A program made the position numbers and the translations under genes. Shown in pieces: positions 27,268 to 36,250 of a stretch of DNA of 64,000 nucleotides. This DNA is from CAYNWT01 sp964485095. Its GTDB lineage: Bacteria > Planctomycetota > Planctomycetia > Planctomycetales > Planctomycetaceae. The notes below the pieces were generated by a model. The model ran no database searches, had not been told where the DNA came from, and saw nothing but the letters and a program-made list of their open reading frames with translations. Numbering within the stretch: position 1 is the first letter of the stretch; every line of letters starts with the position of its first letter. The stretch lies in the NCBI GenBank assembly GCA_964485095.1, contig CAZAIB010000001.1, positions 62,001 through 126,000 on the forward strand, in the 5' to 3' direction.

Positions 27268-28164
27268 TTACGTGCGGGGCAGTATTTTTTTGCCCATCAT
27301 GGATGTGACGAGTTCGACTGCTACCAGGGCTGTCTTGTTGCGTTCGTCAAGAATGGGATTCACTTCTACGACGTCCAGTGAGCGAACTTTGCCGCACGCG
27401 CTCAGGATTTCCGCTAGTAAATGGGCTTCCCGATAACTGAGTCCGCCCTGGACCGGGGTTCCAACTCCGGGCGCTTCTGCGGGATCGAGGCTGTCCAGAT
27501 CGAGACTGACGTGGATCCGATCACAGTTGGAGATAAGCGCCAACGTTTTCTCAGCGACGGCCGCCATGCCGATGATGTCTATGTCGTGCATCGTGAAGAC
27601 ATTGAGGTCTGAGTGGCTTACCCGCTGAGCTTCTTTCGCGTCGACGTCGCGGATGCCAATTTGGACGAAGTTCTTCGCAGGAACTGTGATGCCTTCGCCG
27701 ACCTGCTTGAGCGGTTCGGCGCCTTCGCCACTAAGGACGGCGACGGGCATACCGTGAATGTTTCCTGAGGGCGACGTTTCGGGCGTGTTGAAGTCGGCGT
27801 GTGCATCGATCCAAATTACGCCCAGCGTTTCTGGAGAACCATGCGCGGCGGCTTTGACGCTGCCAATGCTCATGCTGTGGTCGCCACCAAGAAACAATGC
27901 GAATGCACCGGTTTCGACGCAGCGTCTGCCTTCTTCGAAAATTCGCTCACAAACATTCGCGACGGCCTGGATTCGTTTTTCGCCGACGGACGTCTTTCCG
28001 CTCTCAGGGTTCGGAACGTCGATGTCGCCCAGATCGAGCACGGAATGCCCAAGCTGAGTCAGGCTTTGTTCGAGACCCGCATAACGCAAGGCGGATGGGC
28101 CCATATCGACGCCGCGGCGTTTTTGGCCCAGGTCCATCTGGACGCCCATGAGGTGCACGTTCAT
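27268..28164 (-). CDS. rocF: Arginase / ureohydrolase family protein
   Basis: 298 residues from ATG 28164, the usual arginase length. Manganese ligands appear in order: GGDHS with His96, DAHADFN with Asp120, His122 and Asp124, and HVSLDLDSLDP. The loop SGNIHGMPVAVLSG is typical of arginases, which split arginine to ornithine and urea, rather than agmatinases. No urease or ornithine genes are adjacent. An upstream extension to 28305 is rejected as non-protein-like. The gene runs convergent to the tiny basic protein. Confidence 0.9.
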   Translation of the reverse strand: MNVHLMGVQMDLGQKRRGVDMGPSALRYAGLEQSLTQLGHSVLDLGDIDVPNPESGKTSVGEKRIQAVANVCERIFEEGRRCVETGAFALFLGGDHSMSIGSVKAAAHGSPETLGVIWIDAHADFNTPETSPSGNIHGMPVAVLSGEGAEPLKQVGEGITVPAKNFVQIGIRDVDAKEAQRVSHSDLNVFTMHDIDIIGMAAVAEKTLALISNCDRIHVSLDLDSLDPAEAPGVGTPVQGGLSYREAHLLAEILSACGKVRSLDVVEVNPILDERNKTALVAVELVTSMMGKKILPRT

Positions 28165-28264
28165 GTTCTTCCCAATTCTCGGCAGCGTTGATTGGCAGGG
28201 CGTCGGGTGTCGTTGGGAACCTGTGCCGCGCGTGGGGTTCATGCTGGCAAGGTTCCGCAGAACT

Positions 28265-28483
28265 TCAGGATGTCTCAGAACTGTCGTCGGCAAGTGGGAC
28301 TTCACCCTCCATCGCCATTAGCTGAGCTTCCTGTCGATCCAGTTGATCGACAATCTTGTAGCTGCCATCGCACCAGCGGAAGAAGTCGACCTTTTGACAT
28401 CGATCGCTACAGAACGGGAACGTCTGCGGAGTCTCTTCGGGGAGTTCGCTTTTGCAGATGGGACAGGCTTGTCGTTTGATCAT
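28265..28483 (-). CDS. yacG: YacG family zinc-ribbon protein (DNA gyrase inhibitor type)
   Basis: 72 residues with the four-cysteine zinc knuckle CPIC (Cys7, Cys10) and CSDRC (Cys25, Cys29), then KVDFFRWCDGSYKIVD, a pattern specific to YacG, where it binds GyrB and inhibits gyrase in E. coli. It lies upstream of the arginase gene on the same strand, 100 bases away. The C-terminal tail is acidic (PLADDSSETS), again as in the family. Confidence 0.9.
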   Translation of the reverse strand: MIKRQACPICKSELPEETPQTFPFCSDRCQKVDFFRWCDGSYKIVDQLDRQEAQLMAMEGEVPLADDSSETS

Positions 28484-28730
28484 GTCGGTATTCCTTCTGG
28501 TCTCAGTATCTGTCGTCCGACCGGGAAATGAAACCGAATAGCCTGCGCGGGTAGTTTGCAGCGAACCCCGGCAGGCCGTGCTGCCAGGCCACTTCGGCAG
28601 AAACTGCGCTTGTTAAACTTTTCTGATTATTTGGATAAGGAAACCTGGTGAACTCAGCCGATCCCTCAAGTGTGTGCACTCCGTGCGCACGCGTTGGGGT
28701 CTCACAGACTCAGGAAACCGAGTACCAAAT

Positions 28731-30014
28731 ATGTCCAAGTTTCTCCGCATTGCTGTGTTGTTTATCGTTGCGACGGCCTGCACTCCGAACGTTTCGTCAG
28801 CCTGTTGGGCTTTGCCGCTTCCGTGGCATTGCGGATGGAGCTGGAACCCGTTCGACCCGTGTGGTGTTTATTCATCGAACTGCGCCAGCGGCCACTGTGG
28901 CATACGACGTGGAGCGTTGCTTGGCAACCGGCAGAACAGACAGGCGTTCCGAGCAAACCGGCGCGGTGCGGTGCTGGCGCGAGTACGCGACCGGCGAACC
29001 AATCGCGTTTGCAACCGGTGTGCTCGACTACAACGACCACAGTGCAATTGTGGTACGTCGATGATCGGAACAGCCGCAATGTGCGGCGCTGGCTTCGGGA
29101 CGATGGCCGCTGGCCCGGTTCCCGTGACGACTCAGGTTCCCGTGACGACTTATCGCACAGTGACTGTTGATCGCGGAAGCTATCAGCGCGTTTGGGTTCC
29201 AAACATTGTCACTCAGCGCGTACCGCAAACGACTTATCAAAACCGAACAGTGTGGATGAATCAGCCACAGGACAGTTGTGGCGAATCTGGTTTTGCAGCA
29301 GGGGCACTGCTGCCTGCGGCTCCTTTGCAGCAAGTGCCAATGGGTGTTCCAAGTCAGTTGCCTTTGGGATCGCCGTATAGTGGTTCGACATTTGGCGGTT
29401 CACTTGGCGGCTCGACCTTAGGGGGTTCAACCCTTGACGGTTTGAACTTTGGCAGTTCGTATGGCGGAGGGATCCCGATTGAATCCTCCGTTCCGCTGGC
29501 TCCGTCAGTCCCGCTGAATGGAACCATTCTTGGGCCAACTTCACTTGCGCCAGAGTCAATCCAGCCGACGCCTGAATATGACGGTGTGCCGTATCCACCA
29601 CAACCGGCCGCAGCACGTCCGCGACCAATGCGATCTGCATCGACGCTCGGATTGTCTACCGGAATCTACTCTGACGGCATCACGAATTACGTACCGAGAT
29701 ATCAATCTCGCACCGCACCTACTTTGCCCGGGCTGTCGATACCGCCGACTTCCAACTACGACTCAGCAAATGTCGTCGATGACTATGCTGTTGGCGGAGA
29801 TGGATTCGATGACTGGGTCAACGTGGAACCGAGCACAGGTTACCGTTCAAGTGGAGTGGGTCCGACGTACGAACCGAAACGGTACGAGCAACGATCAGCA
29901 TCCCGAACCAACTCAGCGACACGCAGCGTTGTTCCACGGCGGCCAGCGTCCGGCATGTTCTCTCCGGTTCGACCCGGAACCGGTATCGCCCGCGCCCGAT
30001 TCACAGGTCGCTAA
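28731..30014 (+). CDS. Secreted hypothetical protein, Cys-rich N-terminus, low-complexity C-terminus
   Basis: 427 residues from ATG 28731, giving a clear signal peptide (MSKFLRIAVLFIVATACT). The first third is rich in Cys, Trp and Arg (SACWALPLPWHCGWSWNPFDPCG). A middle module VPVTTYRTVTVDRGSYQRVW followed by VPNIVTQRVPQTTYQNRTVW resembles the repeated Thr/Tyr-rich segments of many exported planctomycete proteins. The remainder is Gly/Ser/Pro-rich (GGSLGGSTLGGSTLDG). Probably an envelope or surface protein; no catalytic motif was seen. It starts after the YacG gene, divergently. Confidence 0.8.
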   Translation: MSKFLRIAVLFIVATACTPNVSSACWALPLPWHCGWSWNPFDPCGVYSSNCASGHCGIRRGALLGNRQNRQAFRANRRGAVLARVRDRRTNRVCNRCARLQRPQCNCGTSMIGTAAMCGAGFGTMAAGPVPVTTQVPVTTYRTVTVDRGSYQRVWVPNIVTQRVPQTTYQNRTVWMNQPQDSCGESGFAAGALLPAAPLQQVPMGVPSQLPLGSPYSGSTFGGSLGGSTLGGSTLDGLNFGSSYGGGIPIESSVPLAPSVPLNGTILGPTSLAPESIQPTPEYDGVPYPPQPAAARPRPMRSASTLGLSTGIYSDGITNYVPRYQSRTAPTLPGLSIPPTSNYDSANVVDDYAVGGDGFDDWVNVEPSTGYRSSGVGPTYEPKRYEQRSASRTNSATRSVVPRRPASGMFSPVRPGTGIARARFTGR

Positions 30015-30035
30015 GCAACGTTCTGTTGCATCGGC

Positions 30036-30902
30036 TTACTGTGGCGCGGTCATTTGATTTGCGTCGCCGGGAAACATCGCCCTGATGCTTTTCCCATTCG
30101 TAGCTGCGATGCCGGCAAGGCTTGCCAGAACAACCGCGATGACAACAGCTTTTGTCGGGAATGTCGCCGGGGCTGTCTTTGTGGGAGCCTCGACATCCAG
30201 ACCCGGTTGTTCGGCCAGCTTTCGTTTTGCGAGCCGTGTTACGTAAACCGAGACAACGATTGTCGCTAGCAGGCCAACGCCCAGCAGAGCCCATTCGGCG
30301 GGTGTGCGTTCTCGTTCGCCAGCGGCCTGCCCCGCTGCGTGTCCAAGGTAAACGTACATCAGTGTGCCGGGAATCATGGCCAGCCAACTGGTGAGCACGT
30401 ACGGCCAGAACCGGATCTTCGTCAGGCCGTAGAGATAGTTTTGCAGGTTGAATGGAACCGCTGGCGAGAGCCGCAGCAGTGCCACGATTTTCCAGCCGCC
30501 TTCAGAGATTGCATCGTCGATGGCGCCAAACTTTGGATACTCGTTCGCAATCTGTTGGACTTTGCTGCGAGCCGCATACCTGGCAATCAGAAACGAACAC
30601 GCCGCGCCGACAACAGATCCGACAGTCACGGCAATGTAGCCGGTCCAAAAACCAAAGACCGCCGCCCCCAGCAGCGTTAGAACCGAAGCGGGCAGCATGA
30701 GCACCGTTGCGACAATATAAATCAGAGCGAAGGCAACCGGGCCCCAGGGACCAAGGTCGGCCAACATGCGTTCCAGTCCGCCCTTCAGACTGTCAAGTGG
30801 CAGTGATCGTAGCAACACGAACACCGACGCGACGGAAACCAGGATGGCGACGATCCGAACACGGCGGTACTTCGGCGTCGGTTCAGGCAGGTTTTCGCTC
30901 AC
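30036..30902 (-). CDS. TVP38/TMEM64 (VTT-domain) family membrane protein
   Basis: 288 residues from GTG 30902. The VTT/SNARE-associated core is recognisable: GPWGPVAFALIYIVATVLMLPASVL, GFWTGYIAVTVGSVVGAACSFLIAR, LLRLSPAVPFNLQNYLYGLT and the WLAMIPGTLMYVYLGHA segment. Five to six helices, with an extra C-terminal pair (about 205-260) beyond the usual family length. Proteins of this family act as lipid scramblase-like or undecaprenyl-phosphate-related transporters. Convergent with the secreted hypothetical upstream of it on the map (21-base gap). Confidence 0.9.
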   Translation of the reverse strand: MSENLPEPTPKYRRVRIVAILVSVASVFVLLRSLPLDSLKGGLERMLADLGPWGPVAFALIYIVATVLMLPASVLTLLGAAVFGFWTGYIAVTVGSVVGAACSFLIARYAARSKVQQIANEYPKFGAIDDAISEGGWKIVALLRLSPAVPFNLQNYLYGLTKIRFWPYVLTSWLAMIPGTLMYVYLGHAAGQAAGERERTPAEWALLGVGLLATIVVSVYVTRLAKRKLAEQPGLDVEAPTKTAPATFPTKAVVIAVVLASLAGIAATNGKSIRAMFPGDANQMTAPQ

Positions 30903-31009
30903 GCTCCGGCTTTCTTTGCTTTGTTCTTCTTCAGGAACTTCGGATCTGGTTTTGGCTCCCCATTCTGGACATGTCCCACCCCTGAAGCAAATCTAAGGCG
31001 ATTCCGCAT
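30899..31009 (-). CDS. Possible small ORF coupled to the VTT protein
   Basis: 36-residue frame ending GEPKPDPKFLKKNKAKKAGA, whose stop overlaps the GTG start of the VTT-domain gene (GTGA). The basic end looks like a real small-protein tail, but the ATG at 31009 has no clear ribosome-binding site, and a GTG further in could be used instead. Weak call, resting on the stop/start overlap and composition. Confidence 0.3.
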   Translation of the reverse strand: MRNRLRFASGVGHVQNGEPKPDPKFLKKNKAKKAGA

Positions 31010-31029
31010 GTCTTGAGCGCATAAAGAAG

Positions 31030-31066
31030 GCCTCCGTGGAACTGAACCACGGAGGCTTTTATTTTC
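31030..31066 (+). terminator. Rho-independent terminator
   Basis: GCCTCCGTGG (31030-31039) pairs perfectly with CCACGGAGGC (31047-31056) around a 7-base loop, followed by TTTTATTTTC. The plus-strand T-run is the better one, though the structure would also serve the response regulator gene ending at 31182 from the other side. Confidence 0.75.
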
Positions 31067-31181
31067 GCACTTCTGTGAGTCGACGAGACTGAGCTTGCGG
31101 TTGGCAGCCTGACCCGGAACTGCAGGCATCCTCGTGGGAGTCAGGCGAACCCGACTTCATCGATCACTTTCCTGGGAACGG

Positions 31182-32024
31182 CTAGGTCCCGTGAGGTCCA
31201 GCGTCACGCGAAACCAGGTCGCCGTGTCGCATGCAGGCGAGTATAAGTCGGACCGGAGTGTTGACCCGAAACTTCTTCAGTACGTTTCGCACGTGTTTTT
31301 CTGCAGTGCTGACACTGATCTCAAGTTTGTAAGCCAGTTGCTTGGTCTGCTGACCATCAAGTAGCAACCAGAACACTTCACACTCTCTGTCTGTCAGCGT
31401 GTGATATCGCCGCTTGAAATCGGACTTACCTTCACAGCTCTCCCAATGCTGGACGGCCACGTTGAGATACTTCGCTACCTGCTCAACGAATGTGTCTGCT
31501 TGCAGTGGTTTCCCGATGATGTCGATTGCGCCAAACCGCATAGCGTCTGCGCAGCTCGCATAGCTGGCGAGTCCCGTCATGATGACGACTGTGAGATGCG
31601 GTGCGATTTCAGAGAGCCGCTGTTGCACCAATACGCCAGACATCTGCGGCATCGACATGTCCAGCAACACGCAGCCTGGCCCCCGAATAAGTCTCGCCGC
31701 CTCCAGGAATTCTTTCGGGCACGTATACTCTCGGACAGTCGCACCGCGACTTTCCAGGAGGAACTTCGTCGCCTTGACCACCGCTAAGTCATCATCGACC
31801 ACATAAACGGGAGCGCGCGACAGAGAAACTTCCACGTCGGTCCCGGCAGGTAAGTCGCTTGGAAATGTGAATTCAGGACTGCTCAAACGGACTACTTCCG
31901 AAAACCATTGACTTGGGCAAACTGTGAGTTTACTAACAGGGACACCAAATGACCACCCTTGTTTCTGGCTCGAAAGCTTAGATCTGGTCGGATTTCGTGG
32001 AAACACTAGACTCCGCCAAAACAT
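31182..32024 (-). CDS. Two-component response regulator, FixJ/NarL type
   Basis: Receiver domain with acidic pocket VYVVDDD (about 73-79), phosphoacceptor Asp122 in LLDMSMP and Lys172 in IIGKP, followed by a LuxR-type helix-turn-helix (about 209-260: LTDRECEVFWLLLDGQQTKQLA, ISVSTAEKHVRNVLKK). The YHTLTDRE linker and receiver sequence favour the FixJ side. The first 65 residues are not receiver-like, so a GTG at 31835 (V64) may be the true start. No histidine kinase gene is next to it, so it is an orphan. It is divergent from the dehydrogenase operon by only 21 bases and could control it. Confidence 0.9.
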   Translation of the reverse strand: MFWRSLVFPRNPTRSKLSSQKQGWSFGVPVSKLTVCPSQWFSEVVRLSSPEFTFPSDLPAGTDVEVSLSRAPVYVVDDDLAVVKATKFLLESRGATVREYTCPKEFLEAARLIRGPGCVLLDMSMPQMSGVLVQQRLSEIAPHLTVVIMTGLASYASCADAMRFGAIDIIGKPLQADTFVEQVAKYLNVAVQHWESCEGKSDFKRRYHTLTDRECEVFWLLLDGQQTKQLAYKLEISVSTAEKHVRNVLKKFRVNTPVRLILACMRHGDLVSRDAGPHGT

Positions 32025-32045
32025 TCAGCAGACAGAAATTGGTCA

Positions 32046-33005
32046 ATGAAACGGATAGCAATCGTCGGGAGTTCAGGGTTCTACGGACAAGCCCTGATCC
32101 GCGAGCTCAGGCGCTCTCATCCCAGTTCTGCGATCCTTGGCCTGGACATTGTCGAGCCTCAGGGGACTGAGCGCCCCGACGAATTCCAAAAGCTGGATGT
32201 TCGAGATCCCGCGGTCCAGTCGGCACTTGAGAAGTTCGAACCGGACACGATTGTCCACCTGGCGTTTGTGGTCGACCCGATCAGAGATGATGGCTTGATG
32301 CACGACATCAATGTTAACGGCACGAAGAACGTCTTCGAAGCTGTGACAAAAATTCAGCCAGCCCGGTTCCTTCTCTCGTCCAGCGCGACGGCTTACGGGG
32401 CGTGGCCGGACAATCCGGTTCCTTTGCCAGAGGACAGCGAACTACGAGGCCGTCCGGAGTACCGGTACTCGAACGACAAAGTCACGGTCGAAAAACTGCT
32501 GACGGATCTGAGTGCCGCGAACCCAAATGTTGCGGTCAGTTGGACTCGGCCAGCCATCATCTACGAGAAAGGCATCAGCAACTACTTAACCAAGTTTATT
32601 TCGAAGGGCCCGATTATCGTTCTCCCGGATCGCAACGATACCGAGATGCAGTTTGTCCACGCCGATGATGTCGCGAACGCAACGCGGCTTATTCTTGAAC
32701 GCAATGCCACGGGGCCGTTCAACATCGGCCCAAACGATTGGTTGTCGTTGTCAGAGATGGCGAAGATGAGCAAACGCAAAGCGATCTCGGTTCCAATGCG
32801 AGTCTGTGTTCTGTTTACAAAATTCTGGTGGGGCTGTCGCTTGCCGCTGTACCATTTTCCGCACGCGTTGTGGTACTACATCCGTTACCCGTGGGTCGTG
32901 CAGCCAAAGCGACTGACGGACGAACTTGGATACACCTTTAAGTACTCCAGCCGAGAAACACTGCAGCAGCTCTTCGACGACCTCAGGTCAAAACCGTCGA
33001 AATGA
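32046..33005 (+). CDS. NAD-dependent epimerase/dehydratase (extended SDR)
   Basis: 319 residues. N-terminal Rossmann motif GSSGFYG, then LDVRDPAVQSAL, a Ser triad position in FLLSSSATAYG and YRYSNDK carrying the YxxxK pair. The C-terminal part (VVQPKRLTDELGYTFKYSSRE) matches sugar-nucleotide or sterol-type 3-beta-dehydrogenase-like members. First gene of a three-gene operon with a hydrolase and a monooxygenase; the hydrolase ATG overlaps this stop by four bases. The family is sure, the substrate (sterol, hydroxyketone or sugar) is not. Confidence 0.88.
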   Translation: MKRIAIVGSSGFYGQALIRELRRSHPSSAILGLDIVEPQGTERPDEFQKLDVRDPAVQSALEKFEPDTIVHLAFVVDPIRDDGLMHDINVNGTKNVFEAVTKIQPARFLLSSSATAYGAWPDNPVPLPEDSELRGRPEYRYSNDKVTVEKLLTDLSAANPNVAVSWTRPAIIYEKGISNYLTKFISKGPIIVLPDRNDTEMQFVHADDVANATRLILERNATGPFNIGPNDWLSLSEMAKMSKRKAISVPMRVCVLFTKFWWGCRLPLYHFPHALWYYIRYPWVVQPKRLTDELGYTFKYSSRETLQQLFDDLRSKPSK

Positions 33006-33913
33006 CCCGGGCCTCGGAATCAACAATCGACACCCAATCGCGCGCGCGGTTGTTGTCTGCGGCCGGGCATCAGCTGGCAGTGATCGAACCGGACACTGAC
33101 GCGACTGGTCCGAACGTTGTTTTCATCCATGGAATCACGGGCGATGTGAATTTTTGGATGAACGTTCTTCCTGGCGAAATTGAAGTCGGCATGCGTTGGT
33201 CGTCGGTCAGTCTGCCGGGACACTTTCCATCCACAGTGCCGGATGGGTTTAGTCGGTCGGACGTTGGTTCCGACATGTTCGCTGACTGCATTGGTGACGC
33301 GATTCGGCAGTTGTATCCGAACGAACGCGTTCATCTGGTCGGCTGGTCTACAGGCGGCTTTAGTAGTCTGGTGACAGCGGCAAAGTTCCCCGACCTGGTT
33401 GCCAGCGTGTCTTCGATAAGCGGATTCGCCCGAGGAAAGTGGGGCAACCGACTTGGCAACATGCAGGCCCTGGCGCGTGCGGGCGCGGTTGGTCGGTTAG
33501 CGTTCCGATCTGGAATGCGGGGCATGGCAATCAACCCCGTCGTGTTCAAGAGTATCTTCGCCGGGTTCAGTGCGAATCCTCGTAAGACTAAAGCTGACGC
33601 CGCGTTTTGTGACTCACTTGAACCACTGCGAGCACGGTTCTCTCGGCTCGATACGAATGTCATGAGCCTTCTGTTTGCCGGTCTGCATGGAACCGATGCC
33701 AGCGCGACCATTGGAAATGTGACGGCGCCGTCGTTGATCATTGGTGGCGAAGCCGACCCCATTATCCCGCTTAGCGAGACGCAGCACGTGGCGTCGCTGG
33801 TACGGGAATCGACATTAGTCGAAGTAGCGGACTGCGGTCACTTGTTCTTCTGCGAAGCAGCCGAAAGAATCTGGCCGCGCATCATCGAATGGATTCGTCA
33901 ACATCATGGCTGA
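33002..33913 (+). CDS. Alpha/beta hydrolase
   Basis: 303 residues with the hydrolase fold markers: oxyanion region VVFIHGITGDVNFW, nucleophile elbow GWSTGG, acid region LIIGGEADPIIPL and catalytic His in VADCGHLFF. No signal peptide, so cytoplasmic. It overlaps the genes before (ATGA) and after (eight bases), which makes coordinated expression nearly certain. In a pathway with a Baeyer-Villiger enzyme it would hydrolyse the ester or lactone product; that role is inferred from order only. Confidence 0.9.
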   Translation: MTRASESTIDTQSRARLLSAAGHQLAVIEPDTDATGPNVVFIHGITGDVNFWMNVLPGEIEVGMRWSSVSLPGHFPSTVPDGFSRSDVGSDMFADCIGDAIRQLYPNERVHLVGWSTGGFSSLVTAAKFPDLVASVSSISGFARGKWGNRLGNMQALARAGAVGRLAFRSGMRGMAINPVVFKSIFAGFSANPRKTKADAAFCDSLEPLRARFSRLDTNVMSLLFAGLHGTDASATIGNVTAPSLIIGGEADPIIPLSETQHVASLVRESTLVEVADCGHLFFCEAAERIWPRIIEWIRQHHG

Positions 33914-35378
33914 GGCAACAAACAAACAGACTCCTCGCATCGCGATTGCCGGCGCTGGCATGAGCGGCCTGTGCATGGCCATCCAACTCCAGCGCGCGGG
34001 AATTGAATCGTTTGTTGTGTTCGAAAAGTCGGACAGAGTCGGCGGCACGTGGGCCGACAACACCTATCCGAATGCTGGCTGCGATATCCCTTCGTTCCTG
34101 TACTCGTTTTCGTTCGAACCAAAGCTGAACTGGTCACGGAAGTTCGCTCGCCAACCGGAGATCATCGAATACTTCAACCATTGCGCGTCGAAATACGAAC
34201 TAGAAAATTACATTCGGTTCAACACAGCGATTGATGAAGCCACGTTCGACGAACAAACCGGCAAGTGGACCATCCAGGCCAGCGATGGCAGCAAAGAAGA
34301 GTTCGACTACTTCGTTAGTGCGGTCGGTCAACTAAGTCGTCCGGCTCAACCGAAGCTGGCCGGCTTTGAGGACTTCAAAGGAACCGCGTTCCATTCCGCC
34401 AGGTGGGATCATGACTTCGACCCGACCGGCAAGAACGTCGTCGTCGTTGGAGCAGGCGCCAGCGCAATTCAGTTTGTGCCTGAACTGGCAGAGAAGGCGA
34501 AGCGGCTCACGATTTTTCAGCGCAGCCCCAACTGGCTGGCTCCGATCAACAACTACCATTATCCAAAATGGGCCCAGTCGTTGTTTCGCAGCATTCCGCT
34601 CACCGCGAAGCTGCACCGGTTGTGGATTTACCTGTTGTGTGAAAGTCGCTTTGTTGCGTTCCGTCGAGGAGAACCAGCGACATGGATTTACACGAACTGG
34701 TTAAGGTTCAAACTCAAGCGACGACTCAAAGAACCGCTGCGTTCGCAAATGATGCCCGACTACCCGGCCGGCTGTAAGCGAATTTTATTGTCCAGCGATT
34801 TCTACGACACCTGCGAACGTGCCAACGTCGATCTGGTGACGGATTCGATTGCGAAGATCACCGCCGACTCGGTGACGACCGCAGACCACTCGTTCGACGC
34901 CGATGCAATCGTGTTCGCAACCGGTTTTCAAACCAGCAACCTGCTGGTTCCGATGGAAGTCGTTGGCCGCGACGGCAAACACTTGAAAGACGAATGGAGC
35001 AAGAACCCCGGCGCGTATCTGGGCATGTTGGCCCCGGGCTTTCCCAACTTCTTTGTGCTGTACGGTCCGAACACAAATCTCGGCCACAACTCCATTATCT
35101 TCATGGCCGAATGTCAGGTGAACTACATCATCAAGTGCATACAGCTGGCTAAGGACAAGAACGCGAAGTCCATCGAGGTCAAAGAAGCAGAGGCCACCAA
35201 GTTCCGCGACATGGTCCAACGACGTTTGAAGAAGACCGTGTGGAACGCCAACTGCACCAGCTGGTACAAAACCGGTGACGGCATCATGGTCAACAACTGG
35301 TGTGGCCCCACACTGGAATACCGCTGGCGAACCCGCCGGCCGCACGCCGACCACCTAAGGCTGGAACCCGCCGACTGA
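33906..35378 (+). CDS. Flavin-dependent Baeyer-Villiger-type monooxygenase
   Basis: 490 residues. FAD motif GAGMSGL (about 17-23), the second dinucleotide motif VVVVGAGASAIQ, and the Baeyer-Villiger fingerprint F-x-G-x3-H-x3-W at residues 157-167 (FKGTAFHSARW). A late ATGF-type motif appears in IVFATGFQTSN. Such enzymes insert oxygen next to a ketone using NADPH. Gene order dehydrogenase, hydrolase, monooxygenase is the logical set for alcohol to ketone to ester to acid plus alcohol, and echoes the mycobacterial mymA locus. Electron donor is internal; no reductase needed. Confidence 0.92.
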   Translation: MAEATNKQTPRIAIAGAGMSGLCMAIQLQRAGIESFVVFEKSDRVGGTWADNTYPNAGCDIPSFLYSFSFEPKLNWSRKFARQPEIIEYFNHCASKYELENYIRFNTAIDEATFDEQTGKWTIQASDGSKEEFDYFVSAVGQLSRPAQPKLAGFEDFKGTAFHSARWDHDFDPTGKNVVVVGAGASAIQFVPELAEKAKRLTIFQRSPNWLAPINNYHYPKWAQSLFRSIPLTAKLHRLWIYLLCESRFVAFRRGEPATWIYTNWLRFKLKRRLKEPLRSQMMPDYPAGCKRILLSSDFYDTCERANVDLVTDSIAKITADSVTTADHSFDADAIVFATGFQTSNLLVPMEVVGRDGKHLKDEWSKNPGAYLGMLAPGFPNFFVLYGPNTNLGHNSIIFMAECQVNYIIKCIQLAKDKNAKSIEVKEAEATKFRDMVQRRLKKTVWNANCTSWYKTGDGIMVNNWCGPTLEYRWRTRRPHADHLRLEPAD

Positions 35379-35390
35379 TTCACCAAACCT

Positions 35391-35546
35391 GTCACCTCTC
35401 CCGCTTGCGGGAGAGGTCGCGGTCTCAGCCGCGGGAGAGGGCTTAGCTGGCTGAGCATTGGTCGTTCTCGCTCTGGCCATTCAACCTGCACGGTCCCCTC
35501 ACCCGGGCTTACAGCCCGACCTCTCCCTAAAAAGGGGCGAGGTGAC
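35391..35546. repeat. Palindromic intergenic repeat element
   Basis: Ends are inverted: GTCACCTCTCCC (35391-35402) against GGGGCGAGGTGAC (35534-35546). Inside are a perfect 22-base palindrome CCTCTCCCGC/GCGGGAGAGG (35395-35416 region), a second GGGAGAGG run, and CCCGGGCTTACAGCCCG. No open frame of note. REP, BIME or miniature inverted-repeat element are the likely explanations. Confidence 0.7.
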
Positions 35547-35643
35547 TTGTGCGAACCTGTGCTCCGTCGCCCAACCATACCATTGGTGGCGAGTCGTCCC
35601 TGTCCATGCCATACTGGTTGAATCGCACAGTAAGGTTCTTCCA

Positions 35644-36138
35644 GTGATTAAACAGGCTCAACCAAAAACCAACCTCGTCCGCTATGGACGCGTTCCCGAA
35701 GTCGCGCGATTTGATTTGGCTGACTCAGCTTCGATCGAACGCGGTGATGCTGTCGTTGTTGAAACACACCGTGGTTTGATGTTGGGCGAGTTCCTGGAAG
35801 TGGTTCCTGTTGGGAGCACGGAGGGCGAACGATCGACGCTGGTGCGAAAAGCAACGGCCGAAGACTTGCAGCAACATTCCTCGCACCGCGAAAAGTGTGA
35901 AACAGAATTCCAGGCCTGGTGCGAACGCATTGAGAAGTGGGACCTTGACCTGCAGCTCATCGATCTGGAATGGACGCTGGATGGCGAGAAGCTAATCTTC
36001 TACGTCCTGAACGAGCGCGGCCCGGACTGCACGAAGTTGGCTCTGCAAGCAGCAGCCGGTGGCTTCGGAATCATCGAAGTGCAGCCAATCGACGGAAACG
36101 GTATCGTCGAACTGCCCAACGCGGCCGGCGGCGGTTGA
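35644..36138 (+). CDS. PSP1 domain protein (RicT/YaaT-like)
   Basis: 164 residues from GTG 35644 behind AAGG; an earlier start to 35458 would run through the repeat. The PSP1 region is seen in VRYGRVPEVARFDLADS, ERGDAVVVETHRGLMLGEFLEV, and the C-terminal LQLIDLEWTLDGEKLIFYVLNE strand pair. PSP1 proteins link to RNA processing (the Y-complex) in Firmicutes. Tail ends NAAGGG, Gly-rich. Single gene, same direction as the next one. Confidence 0.82.
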   Translation: MIKQAQPKTNLVRYGRVPEVARFDLADSASIERGDAVVVETHRGLMLGEFLEVVPVGSTEGERSTLVRKATAEDLQQHSSHREKCETEFQAWCERIEKWDLDLQLIDLEWTLDGEKLIFYVLNERGPDCTKLALQAAAGGFGIIEVQPIDGNGIVELPNAAGGG

Positions 36139-36250
36139 GGCTCTGGTGGAGGCGGCTGCGGTTGCAGCTGATTGACCCATTCGAAGCCTTTGATGCACTT
36201 CGGACTATCACGGTTCGGCACCGAACCGGTTCCCCTTGTGAGACAGACGA

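Noticed and set aside
34785..35354. 189-residue minus-strand frame opposite the monooxygenase
   Set aside because: It lies wholly within a confident gene and shows no domain.
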